From positions 31,082 through 53,776 of the forward strand of contig DHJC01000057.1 of assembly GCA_002404155.1 (NCBI GenBank): a DNA stretch of 22,695 nucleotides, written 5' to 3'. Positions 1 through 6,081 of this stretch are shown piece after piece. The translations under genes were made by a program, and so were the position numbers. Below the pieces are notes generated by a model. The model worked only from the letters and a program-made list of their open reading frames with translations, was not told the DNA's origin and ran no database searches. The DNA is from Chloroflexi bacterium UBA4730 (GTDB lineage Bacteria > Chloroflexota > Limnocylindria > P2-11E). The first letter of the stretch is position 1. Each line of letters opens with the position of its first letter.

Positions 1-122
1 GTGGACGCGAGGCCGACGGCCTCGGCGATCTCGCGGACGCTCGGCGGGTAGCCCCGCTCGTCGATGGTCTCGCGAATGTAGTCGAGGATCCGCTCGGCCC
101 GCTGCTGGTCTTGTTTGGTCAT
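1..122 (-). CDS. lexA: LexA repressor, N-terminal part (cut by window edge)
   Basis: LexA is the SOS repressor: it binds operator boxes as a dimer and is inactivated by RecA-stimulated self-cleavage. Only about 40 residues are visible, starting MTKQDQQRAERILDYIRETI and continuing with DERGYPPSVREIAEAVGLAS. This is the family's winged-helix DNA-binding start, with the typical GYPPSVREIA segment before the recognition helix. The catalytic Ser/Lys protease domain lies outside the window. The ATG is at 122-120. There is no Shine-Dalgarno sequence in front of it, and the promoter elements predict a start of transcription at or very near the ATG, so the mRNA may be leaderless. A perfect LexA box 16 bases upstream indicates autoregulation. 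It is divergent from the mscS-like gene. Confidence 0.9.
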   Translation of the reverse strand, partial: MTKQDQQRAERILDYIRETIDERGYPPSVREIAEAVGLAS

Positions 123-129
123 GGCCCGG

Positions 130-159
130 ACGGTAACCGAACGGATGTTCGCTTGTCAA
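130..159 (-). promoter_or_regulatory. lexA promoter
   Basis: Read on the minus strand, a perfect TTGACA -35 (159-154) is followed after 18 bases by TACCGT (135-130) as a weak -10. The LexA box fills the spacer. The predicted transcription start falls within a few bases of the lexA ATG. The -35 and operator are clear, but the -10 is only a partial match. Confidence 0.6.
138..151. promoter_or_regulatory. LexA (SOS) box in the lexA promoter
   Basis: The sequence CGAACGGATGTTCG has perfect inverted half-sites (CGAAC-N4-GTTCG). This is the SOS box form known from Bacillus and related Gram-positive bacteria. It lies between the -35 and -10 of lexA, the expected place for repression by LexA of its own gene. 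Confidence 0.88.
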
Positions 160-221
160 TACCAGGCCCACAGGCGAGCTCGGAAGGGCCGTCGTCGCCG
201 GGTCCATAGCATCCGGCAGGG

Positions 222-980
222 ATGGATCCGGTCACCGTTCGCGACACGCTGCTCGACTACGCGATCCGCACGCTGTGGGCGGCCGTCGTCGTGGTCATTT
301 CGATTGTGATCGCGCGGGCCGTCCGGGCGACCACGATGCGCCACCTCACTCGGCATCGCGCGCACGGCAACGCGACGATCCTCCTCGGCAACCTCGCCCA
401 GCTGGGCGTGATCGTCCTCGGCGTGCTGATCGTGCTGGCGATCTACACCCAGGGCGCGTTCGGCTGGATTCTCACGTCGTTCAGCGTCGTGGGGATCGTC
501 ATCGGCCTCTCGCTGCAGGACATCCTGCGCAATTTCTTCGCCGGCATCTGGGTCCTCGTGGAGCGGCCGTTCCGGATCGGCGACACGATCGACGTCTCGG
601 GGTATACCGGCCTCGTCGAGGAGATCTCGTTCCGCACGACCCAGCTCCGCACGGCCGATGGGCGCCAGGTGATCGTGCCGAACGGGGACTTCATGACGAA
701 GCCCGTCGTGAATCTGACGCGGTTCCCGCTGCGCCGCGGCGTCGTGTTCCTCACGCTCGATAGCGGAAGCGAGCTCGTCGCCGATGCGGTGAAGGAGGCC
801 CTCGCCTCGGTCAGCGCGATTGCGCGCGACCCGGTGGCCACGGTCGAGCTGCGCCGCGTCGCGAATGGCCGGGCCCGCTACCAGATCACCTTCTGGACGC
901 CGGATCACGACGCCGGCGTTGGCGCGGCGGTGGCCGCGATCCGCACTCATTTCCCCGAGGGGGAGGTTCGTCCGGCGTAG
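222..980 (+). CDS. MscS-family small-conductance mechanosensitive channel
   Basis: This is an inner-membrane channel of the MscS family, which opens under membrane tension to release solutes on osmotic downshock. The 252-residue product has three hydrophobic segments (about 18-34, 52-76, 82-107). The third runs into the family's pore-helix and beta-domain signature, with SVVGIVIGLSLQDILRNFF followed by RPFRIGDTIDVSGYTGLVEE and a segment containing VIVPNGDF. These match the conserved MscS core, so this is a minimal three-helix channel with a short C-terminal domain. The ATG at 222 has a weak GGCAGG in front. The gene stands alone after the divergent lexA. Family assignment is secure; the ion preference cannot be read from sequence. 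Confidence 0.9.
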   Translation: MDPVTVRDTLLDYAIRTLWAAVVVVISIVIARAVRATTMRHLTRHRAHGNATILLGNLAQLGVIVLGVLIVLAIYTQGAFGWILTSFSVVGIVIGLSLQDILRNFFAGIWVLVERPFRIGDTIDVSGYTGLVEEISFRTTQLRTADGRQVIVPNGDFMTKPVVNLTRFPLRRGVVFLTLDSGSELVADAVKEALASVSAIARDPVATVELRRVANGRARYQITFWTPDHDAGVGAAVAAIRTHFPEGEVRPA

Positions 981-1062
981 CGTCGATCGAGGCGCGGAAG
1001 TTGCTCAGCGAGCCGCTGTGACGAGCGGTAGATTGGACAACAGCAAGAAGGGGGCAATCGGT

Positions 1063-1248
1063 ATGGGCGACCGCGACAACGGCGGCGGTTTCTTCGGGGT
1101 CATCGAGGCGATGCTCGCGATCATCGGCGCGCTGGCGGTGATGGGTGTCCTCGCCGTCGCGGCCTCCGTCCTCGCGTGGGAGATGGAGCTCCGCAAGTCC
1201 GAGCAGGAGAACGCCCTGCCGGAGTCGCCGACCGTCCCGACCGCGTAG
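1063..1248 (+). CDS. Small single-pass membrane protein, 61 residues
   Basis: I do not recognise a family. The product begins MGDRDNGGGFFGVIEAMLAI, has one long hydrophobic helix (about 12-39, rich in Ala, Val, Ile and Leu) and ends in a short polar tail with KSEQEN and a Pro/Thr-rich end. The ATG at 1063 is preceded by a strong AAGAAGGGGG (about 1045-1054), which supports this start over any upstream one. It ends 12 bases before rplI and may be co-transcribed with it. It is probably a small membrane protein of unknown role. Confidence 0.65.
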   Translation: MGDRDNGGGFFGVIEAMLAIIGALAVMGVLAVAASVLAWEMELRKSEQENALPESPTVPTA

Positions 1249-1260
1249 CCAGAGCCGGCC

Positions 1261-1704
1261 ATGCGCGTCGTCCTGAAGCAGGAGGTCCGCGGGCTCGGCC
1301 GCCCCGGCGACGTGAAAGAGGTCGCCGACGGCTACGCGCAGAACTTCCTCCTCCCCAAGGGCCTCGCCATCGAGGCGAGTGCCGGCGAGCTGAAGCGCGT
1401 CGCGCAGGAGCGGGCAAGCGCGCAGGCGAAGCAGGACCGCGGGCACGCCGACGCCGAGACGCTCGCGACGAAGCTCTCGGGGGTCACGCTCATCTTCAAG
1501 CTGAAGGCCGGCGATCAGGGGAAGACCTTTGGCTCCGTCACCACCAAGGAGATCGCGGATGCGCTCAAGAAGGAACACCGCATCGACGTCGATCCGCGAA
1601 AGATCCACGCCGAGCCGCTCCGCGCGCTCGGCATCCACCAAGTCGAGGTCCGCCTGCTCACCGACGTCCGCGCCCAGGTGACGGTCGCGATCGAGCCGGC
1701 TTAG
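1261..1704 (+). CDS. rplI: 50S ribosomal protein L9
   Basis: L9 binds 23S rRNA at the base of the L1 stalk. The 147-residue product is normal in length and starts MRVVLKQEVRGLGRPGDVKE, followed by VADGYAQNFLLPKGLA, the N-terminal L9 signature. A Lys/Glu/Ala-rich connecting helix (about 45-75) and the C-terminal domain with GKTFGSVTTKEIADAL follow. There is no clear Shine-Dalgarno in the 12 bases after the upstream small gene, so translation may be coupled to that gene. Its stop codon overlaps the stop of the convergent helicase gene (shared TTAG at 1701-1704). The rplI-dnaB-purA grouping is also found near the origin in B. subtilis. Confidence 0.96.
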   Translation: MRVVLKQEVRGLGRPGDVKEVADGYAQNFLLPKGLAIEASAGELKRVAQERASAQAKQDRGHADAETLATKLSGVTLIFKLKAGDQGKTFGSVTTKEIADALKKEHRIDVDPRKIHAEPLRALGIHQVEVRLLTDVRAQVTVAIEPA

Positions 1705-3041
1705 CCGCCCTCGCGCGTTTCTCCGAGATCGCGGAATCTCGTGAGCTCGGCCTCGAAGTGCAGATCGATGTCGGCGGTCGGGCCGTTCCGGTGCTTCGCG
1801 AGCTTGAGGCGCACGACGCCGTCCTTGCGATCCTGCTGATCCTTCTGCCACAGGAACATCACCAGGTCTGCATCCGCCTCCAACGCGCCGCTGTCACGAA
1901 GGTCCGAGAGCGTCGGCTCGGTGCCGCGGGTCTCGATCTGCCGCGACAGCTGCGACAGGGCGACCACTGGCACCTCGAGCTCGCGGGCGATCGCCTTCAG
2001 GGCCCGCGAGATGTGCCCGACCTCCTGCACCCGGTTCTGCTCATCTCCGGCGGCACCTTCGATGAGCTGCAGGTAGTCGATGACGATGAGGTCGAGCTTG
2101 CCACGCTCGGCCTGCAGCCGCCGCGATTTCGCGAGGATGTCGGTCACCGTCAGCCGGCTCGACTCCTCGACGTAGATCTGGGCCTGCTGCAGCCGAGCCG
2201 ATGCGTCGCTGATGGCCTGCAGCTCGGGCAGCGACAGCCGGCCCCGCCGGATCCGGTTGCCATCGATCTCCGCGGTCATCGAGATGAGTCGTTGCACGAG
2301 CTGCAGCTCGCTCATCTCGAGCGAGAAGATCGCGCAGGTCTTCCCGGCGCGCAGCGCGGCGTGCTCGATGAAGCAGAGCGCCAGGCTCGTCTTGCCCAGG
2401 CCCGGCCGTCCGGCGACGAGGATGAGGTCCGAGGGCTGCAGCCCGCCGGTCTTCGCGTCGAGCGTCTTCAGACCGGTGGGCACACCGGCCTGCGCCTCAT
2501 CGCCACGCTCCTCGATCTGGGTGATGTAGCGGTTCAGCGCGACGTCGAGCGACACGATGTCGCGATGGAGCGATGCCTCGCTCACCGAGAAGAGGAGCCG
2601 TTGGGCGTCCTCGACCGCGCCCGCTGCGTCTTCGCGCACCAGCGCGAGCCGCGCGATCTCGTTCGCCGCGCCGATGAGCTTCCGCAGCTGCGCGGTCCGC
2701 GCGACGATCGTCGCGTACGTCTCGGCGTGCGCGACGGTCGGTACGTTCTGCATGAGCCCGACGAGGAACTGCGGCCCGCCGATCGCAGCGAGCTCGTTCG
2801 TGGCCGCAAGCTCCTGCTGCACGGTCTCGAACGAGATCTGGTCGCCTCGCGCGGCGACGCGCTCCATCGCGCCGAGCACCAGCTGGTGGTTGTCGCGAGA
2901 GAGGTCGGGCGGCGCGATGCGGCCACGCACGAACGGCGCGTATAGCGAGTGGTCGATGAGGACCGCGCCGAGCAATGAGGCCTCGGCCTCCGGATTCTCC
3001 GGCGGGAGCTTCGGCGCGTTGCGCGCGACGTCGAGCGTCAT
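1701..3041 (-). CDS. DnaB-family replicative helicase, second paralogue
   Basis: This is a hexameric 5'-3' DNA helicase of the DnaB/RecA-fold family, 446 residues, the usual size without an intein. An N-terminal helical DnaB domain (about 12-115) is followed by a linker and the ATPase domain. The ATPase domain has Walker A GRPGLGKTS (Lys217), the catalytic Glu in FSLEM (Glu242), Walker B LIVIDYLQLI, the DNA-loop motif SDLRDSGALEADAD, and KHRNGPT near the end. All ATPase motifs look intact. The N-domain is the more divergent part compared with the upstream paralogue. Its ATG overlaps the upstream helicase stop by 4 bases (ATGA), so the two are translated as a coupled pair. Whether this is the main helicase, a loader-like partner or a special-purpose copy cannot be told from sequence. 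Confidence 0.88.
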   Translation of the reverse strand: MTLDVARNAPKLPPENPEAEASLLGAVLIDHSLYAPFVRGRIAPPDLSRDNHQLVLGAMERVAARGDQISFETVQQELAATNELAAIGGPQFLVGLMQNVPTVAHAETYATIVARTAQLRKLIGAANEIARLALVREDAAGAVEDAQRLLFSVSEASLHRDIVSLDVALNRYITQIEERGDEAQAGVPTGLKTLDAKTGGLQPSDLILVAGRPGLGKTSLALCFIEHAALRAGKTCAIFSLEMSELQLVQRLISMTAEIDGNRIRRGRLSLPELQAISDASARLQQAQIYVEESSRLTVTDILAKSRRLQAERGKLDLIVIDYLQLIEGAAGDEQNRVQEVGHISRALKAIARELEVPVVALSQLSRQIETRGTEPTLSDLRDSGALEADADLVMFLWQKDQQDRKDGVVRLKLAKHRNGPTADIDLHFEAELTRFRDLGETREGG

Positions 3042-4375
3042 ACCGGCATGCCCTCGTCGTCGCTCCGCGAGAAGAAGCGCGCCTGTTCGGCTTCGAAGTA
3101 CAGCTCGAAGCGGCCGGTCGGGCCGTTGCGGTTCTTCGCGATGCTGCCGCGGATCAGCCTTGGCGCACCCGGCGGCGTCTCGTCCTTGTCCTTCCAGAGC
3201 ATCAGGACGACGTCTGAATCCTGCTCCAAACTGCCCGATTCCCGCAGCGTCGAGAGCTTCGGCTCGTTGCCCGCATCACCTGCGGCGCGCGAGAGCTGGG
3301 ACAGCGCGACGATCGTGACGTCGAGCTCCCGGGCGAGCGACTTCAGGTTGCGTGTGATCGTCGCGAGCTCCTGCACCCGATTCTCCTCATGCTCGCCGGT
3401 GCGGATGAGTTGCACGTAGTCGACGAGGATGATGCCGAGCCCACCCGGCGCCTGCGCGATCGCGCGCCGCGCCTTCGTGCGCAGCTCCATGATCGAGATG
3501 CCGGGCGTGTCGTCGATGAGGATTGGCAGGCCGGCCAGCGCGCTCGCTGCTTCGGTGTCGCGGATGTTGCCGGTGCGGAGTGCCAGGAGATCGGTGCGCG
3601 AGTTGAGACCGAGGAACCGCGCGACGATCTGCTTCGTATCCATCTCGAGCGAGAAAATGAGGACGCCCGTCCCTCGCTTCGCCAAGTGATGGGCGATCGC
3701 GAGACCGAGGCTCGTCTTGCCGACCGACGGACGCGCGGCGAGGATCACGAGGTCGCCGCGGGTGAAGCCCTCGGTGTATGCGTCGATCTCGCGGAAGCCC
3801 GACGGGATACCGCTCACCTCGAACGGGTGCTCCATCCGCTCGGTGATGTGGTCGTAGTTCTGCATCAGCGCGACCTGGATGTGCCGGAGCTGGGCATTGA
3901 TCGCGTCGTCGCGGAGGCTGAAGATCCGCTGCTCGGCCCGGTCGAGCGCGAGCGTCACGTCGGCCGGCTCGTCGTAGGCGTCCGCGGCGATGTCCTTGGC
4001 GGCGTTCAGCAGCCGGCGGAGCAGCGAGCGATCGCGCACGACGCGGGCATGACGCTCCACGTCGACCGCGGTCGGCGTCGTGGCGACGAGCTCGCGCAGG
4101 TACACGGCACCCCCGACCTGATCGAGGACCTCGTTGCGAGCAAGCTCGACCTGCATCGTGAGCGGATCGATGCGCTCGCGGCGTTCGAGTAACGCCAGCG
4201 CGGCGCGGTAGACCCGCTGGTGCTTCGCCTGGTAGAAATCCTCGGCCCGGAGCAGGTCCGCCACCTTGAAAATGGCGTCGCGGTCGATGAGCAGCGCACC
4301 GAGGACGCGTTGCTCCGCGGCGAGGTCGTGCGGCGTGGCTCGCTCGGCCGCCTGCTCCAGGTTCGTCGGGGTCAT
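3038..4375 (-). CDS. dnaB: Replicative DNA helicase DnaB (first gene of tandem pair)
   Basis: This is the 445-residue DnaB helicase that unwinds DNA at the fork. The N-terminus is canonical (PHDLAAEQRVLGALLIDRDA, then the AEDFYQAKHQRVY region). The ATPase domain carries Walker A ARPSVGKTS (Lys220), FSLEM with Glu244, Walker B IILVDYVQLI (Asp319), the STLRESGSLEQDSDVV loop and KNRNGPTG. There is no intein. The ATG (4375-4373) has no Shine-Dalgarno, and the promoter places transcription start at about the ATG, so the message is probably leaderless. It is the first gene of a two-helicase operon with a LexA box in its promoter. Of the two copies it is the closer to textbook DnaB, so it is the better candidate for the housekeeping helicase. 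Confidence 0.92.
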   Translation of the reverse strand: MTPTNLEQAAERATPHDLAAEQRVLGALLIDRDAIFKVADLLRAEDFYQAKHQRVYRAALALLERRERIDPLTMQVELARNEVLDQVGGAVYLRELVATTPTAVDVERHARVVRDRSLLRRLLNAAKDIAADAYDEPADVTLALDRAEQRIFSLRDDAINAQLRHIQVALMQNYDHITERMEHPFEVSGIPSGFREIDAYTEGFTRGDLVILAARPSVGKTSLGLAIAHHLAKRGTGVLIFSLEMDTKQIVARFLGLNSRTDLLALRTGNIRDTEAASALAGLPILIDDTPGISIMELRTKARRAIAQAPGGLGIILVDYVQLIRTGEHEENRVQELATITRNLKSLARELDVTIVALSQLSRAAGDAGNEPKLSTLRESGSLEQDSDVVLMLWKDKDETPPGAPRLIRGSIAKNRNGPTGRFELYFEAEQARFFSRSDDEGMPV

Positions 4376-4382
4376 TTAGACA

Positions 4383-4410
4383 GTTAGAACGCTTGTTCGA
4401 GTCGTGTCAA
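4383..4410 (-). promoter_or_regulatory. Promoter of the tandem dnaB operon
   Basis: On the minus strand a perfect TTGACA -35 (4410-4405) is followed after 16 bases by TCTAAC (4388-4383), a 4-of-6 match to the -10 consensus. The predicted start of transcription is at about 4376, adjacent to the ATG at 4375. The LexA box sits in the spacer. Confidence 0.65.
4386..4399. promoter_or_regulatory. LexA (SOS) box in the dnaB operon promoter
   Basis: The minus-strand sequence CGAACAAGCGTTCT matches CGAAC-N4-GTTCG except for the last base. It lies between the -35 and -10 of the dnaB promoter and overlaps the -10 by three bases, where bound LexA would block RNA polymerase. The lexA promoter in the same window has the same arrangement. 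Confidence 0.72.
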
Positions 4411-4463
4411 GAGGCTTCATCAGCGATGAACCGTACGGGCCGGCGGGGGAGCGGACGAGCATT

Positions 4464-4549
4464 TTGTGCACGGAGTCGCGAGCGGCGCTTCCCCAGATTC
4501 CGTTCAGTTGTCCATGGCGCTCCATGCGCCGTCCACACTCTTGTCCACA
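4464..4549 (+). promoter_or_regulatory. DnaA-box-like cluster between dnaB and the epimerase gene
   Basis: The 195-base gap between the divergent genes contains one perfect high-GC-type DnaA box, TTGTCCACA, at 4541-4549. Three weaker relatives are nearby: TTGTGCACG (4464-4472), TTGTCCATG (4508-4516) and CCGTCCACA (4529-4537), each with two mismatches. One good site is enough for a possible regulatory role of DnaA, but there is no AT-rich unwinding element or dnaA gene that would make this an origin. Confidence 0.35.
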
Positions 4550-4570
4550 GTGAAGGGGGATAACTCCCAG

Positions 4571-5467
4571 ATGCGAGCACTCGTCACCGGCGGCGCGGGC
4601 TTCTTCGGGTCCCACATCGTCGATGCGCTTCGGGCTCGTGGAGATGACGTCGTCGCGCTCGACGACCTCTCGACCGGCGATCGGGCGAACCTCGACCCGG
4701 GCGTCCCGCTCATCGTGACGGACATCAGCGACCGCGAGGCCGTGCGCGACCGGCTCGCCGGCGAGCGGTTCGACGCGGTGGTGCACGCGGCGGCCAAGAC
4801 CAAGGTCGTGGAATCAGTGGCCCAACCCGCCCTCTATCACCGGGTCATCGTCAACGGCACGTCCAACGCGCTCGACGTCGCGCAGCTCAGCGGCGCGACG
4901 CGATTCGTGAACATCTCCACCGGCGGCGCGCTGTACGGCGAGACGCCCCAGTGCGCGACGGAAGAGAGCCCGATCGAAGCGCCGTCTCCGTATGGCCGGT
5001 ACAAAGCCGAAGCCGAACGGCTGGCGTCCTCCACGCCGGGCCTGCCCGCGATCACGCTCCGTTTCGCCAACATCTACGGCCCGCGCCAGCGCACCGACCT
5101 CGAGGGCGGGGTCATCGCGATCTTCGCCGGCGCGTGGAAGCGCGGCGTTCCGCTGATGATCTACGGCGACGGTTCGGCCGAGCGGGACTACCTCTACGTC
5201 GCGGACGCGGTGGCCGCGATCCTTGCCGCCGTGGATGGCGGCGCGACTGGCTCGTACAACATCGGTACCGGTGTCGCGACGTCGGTGAACGACCTCGTGG
5301 CGCAGCTGACCGCACTCCTCGGTCCGCCGAAGGGCGTCGTCCGCGCTGCCGAGCGCGCCGGGGAGCTCCAGCGAAGCTGCCTGGACTCGTCCAAGGCGGC
5401 CCGCGAGCGGCTCTGGCGCTTCTCCGTGCCGCTGGCGGAGGGCCTCCGCCGGACGGTCGCGGCCTAG
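4571..5467 (+). CDS. NAD-dependent epimerase/dehydratase (extended SDR, UDP-glucose 4-epimerase-like)
   Basis: This is a nucleotide-sugar-modifying enzyme of the extended short-chain dehydrogenase family. The 298-residue protein starts MRALVTGGAGFFGSHIVDAL, a Rossmann GxxGxxG motif (7-13). It has the acidic DDLSTG cofactor segment typical of NAD-users and the catalytic set Ser116 (in NISTGG) with Tyr141-x3-Lys145 in SPYGRYKAEAE. The RFANIYGPRQ motif and the C-terminal GDGSAERDYLYVADAV motif are typical of GalE-like epimerases. ATG 4571 was chosen because it gives the Rossmann start directly and has AAGGGGGA about 10 bases upstream. The substrate is uncertain: UDP-glucose/galactose is the default reading, but dTDP- or GDP-sugars are possible. 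It may supply surface polysaccharide sugars. Confidence 0.87.
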   Translation: MRALVTGGAGFFGSHIVDALRARGDDVVALDDLSTGDRANLDPGVPLIVTDISDREAVRDRLAGERFDAVVHAAAKTKVVESVAQPALYHRVIVNGTSNALDVAQLSGATRFVNISTGGALYGETPQCATEESPIEAPSPYGRYKAEAERLASSTPGLPAITLRFANIYGPRQRTDLEGGVIAIFAGAWKRGVPLMIYGDGSAERDYLYVADAVAAILAAVDGGATGSYNIGTGVATSVNDLVAQLTALLGPPKGVVRAAERAGELQRSCLDSSKAARERLWRFSVPLAEGLRRTVAA

Positions 5468-5520
5468 CGCCTCGCCCCCTTGCGCACCGGGAGTACTTTT
5501 TCGCCGGGAGCACGGGAAGG

Positions 5521-5826
5521 ATGTCCTTCGCGGATCGATCGCTGAGCTGCCGCGAATGCGGGAACGCATTCGTCTGGACCGCGGGCGAGCAGGAGTTCTA
5601 CCTCCAGAAGGGCTTGCTCCACGAGCCGCAGCGCTGTCCTGATTGCCGGCACCGCGCGAAGGCCGAGCGCGCCGCCCAGCGCGCGCAGAACATGCACGAC
5701 ATCGTGTGCGGCAGCTGCGGCCAGCCGGGCCAGGTCCCGTTCGAGCCGCGCACCGATCGGCCGGTCTACTGCAGCACGTGCTTCGAGACGCGTCGCGGTG
5801 CCGCTGACGCACAGCTCTCGACCTAG
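5521..5826 (+). CDS. Double zinc-ribbon protein, 101 residues
   Basis: This is a small soluble protein with four CxxC knuckles: Cys10/13, Cys39/42, Cys63/66 and Cys84/87. The first two flank a conserved FVWTAGEQEFYLQKGL segment, as in the 'probable zinc-ribbon' (zf-trcl-type) family. The second pair surrounds PFEPRTDRPVYCSTC, a motif often found at the C-terminus of the same proteins in Chloroflexota and relatives. Two zinc ribbons suggest binding to nucleic acid or protein, but no biochemical role is established. The start at 5521 is directly preceded by GGGAAGG. It is the downstream neighbour of the epimerase, 53 bases away. Confidence 0.75.
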   Translation: MSFADRSLSCRECGNAFVWTAGEQEFYLQKGLLHEPQRCPDCRHRAKAERAAQRAQNMHDIVCGSCGQPGQVPFEPRTDRPVYCSTCFETRRGAADAQLST

Positions 5827-5911
5827 ACTTCGGCCCACCCGATGCGCCGCCTCCTCTCCGGCTCGCTCACCGGCATCGCGGTCACGTGCGCGTTCCCCAT
5901 CAGCATCGGAC

Positions 5912-6070
5912 ATGTCCTCTGACGTGCGCGCGCTGACGTTCACCAACTACCCCGCCCGTGACCCGCAGTGGGATCCCAACACGTGGTGGCTGCACGAGCC
6001 TGCCCGAACGCTGACCCTGGTCGAGCTCGGGAAGCTGTCGGTCGAGGTCGCGAGCTCCGTCTTCCACTAG
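5912..6070 (+). CDS. Short coding-like ORF, 52 residues; possible remnant of a larger gene
   Basis: The frame encodes MSSDVRALTFTNYPARDPQW then DPNTWWLHEPARTLTLVELG and a short end (KLSVEVASSVFH). About 90% of its codons end in G or C, as in the neighbouring real genes, so it looks like coding DNA. A second frame just upstream (5842-5922, 26 residues, MRRLLSGSLTGIAVTCAFPI then SIGHVL) is also GC3-rich and signal-peptide-like. The two could be pieces of one gene broken by frameshift and deletion. The WW/E..KL ending faintly recalls the C-terminal tail of DUF218 (SanA/ElyC-like) membrane proteins, but this is only a hint. No convincing ribosome binding site is visible. Confidence 0.35.
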   Translation: MSSDVRALTFTNYPARDPQWDPNTWWLHEPARTLTLVELGKLSVEVASSVFH

Positions 6071-6081
6071 CATCCCGTCAC

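Noticed and set aside
156..950. Long open frames antisense to mscS, guaB, guaA and other genes
   Set aside because: They are rich in Arg, Asp, Gly and Ala, lack domain motifs and mirror the real genes. In GC-rich DNA, stop codons are rare in such shadow frames.
1701..4375. Intein or phage origin for one of the dnaB copies
   Set aside because: Both proteins have normal length with uninterrupted Walker motifs, and no integrase, structural phage gene or shift in base composition is seen.
4376..4570. Possible chromosomal origin of replication
   Set aside because: Only one perfect DnaA box is present, with no AT-rich unwinding region and no dnaA or dnaN gene in the window. A regulatory site is the simpler reading.
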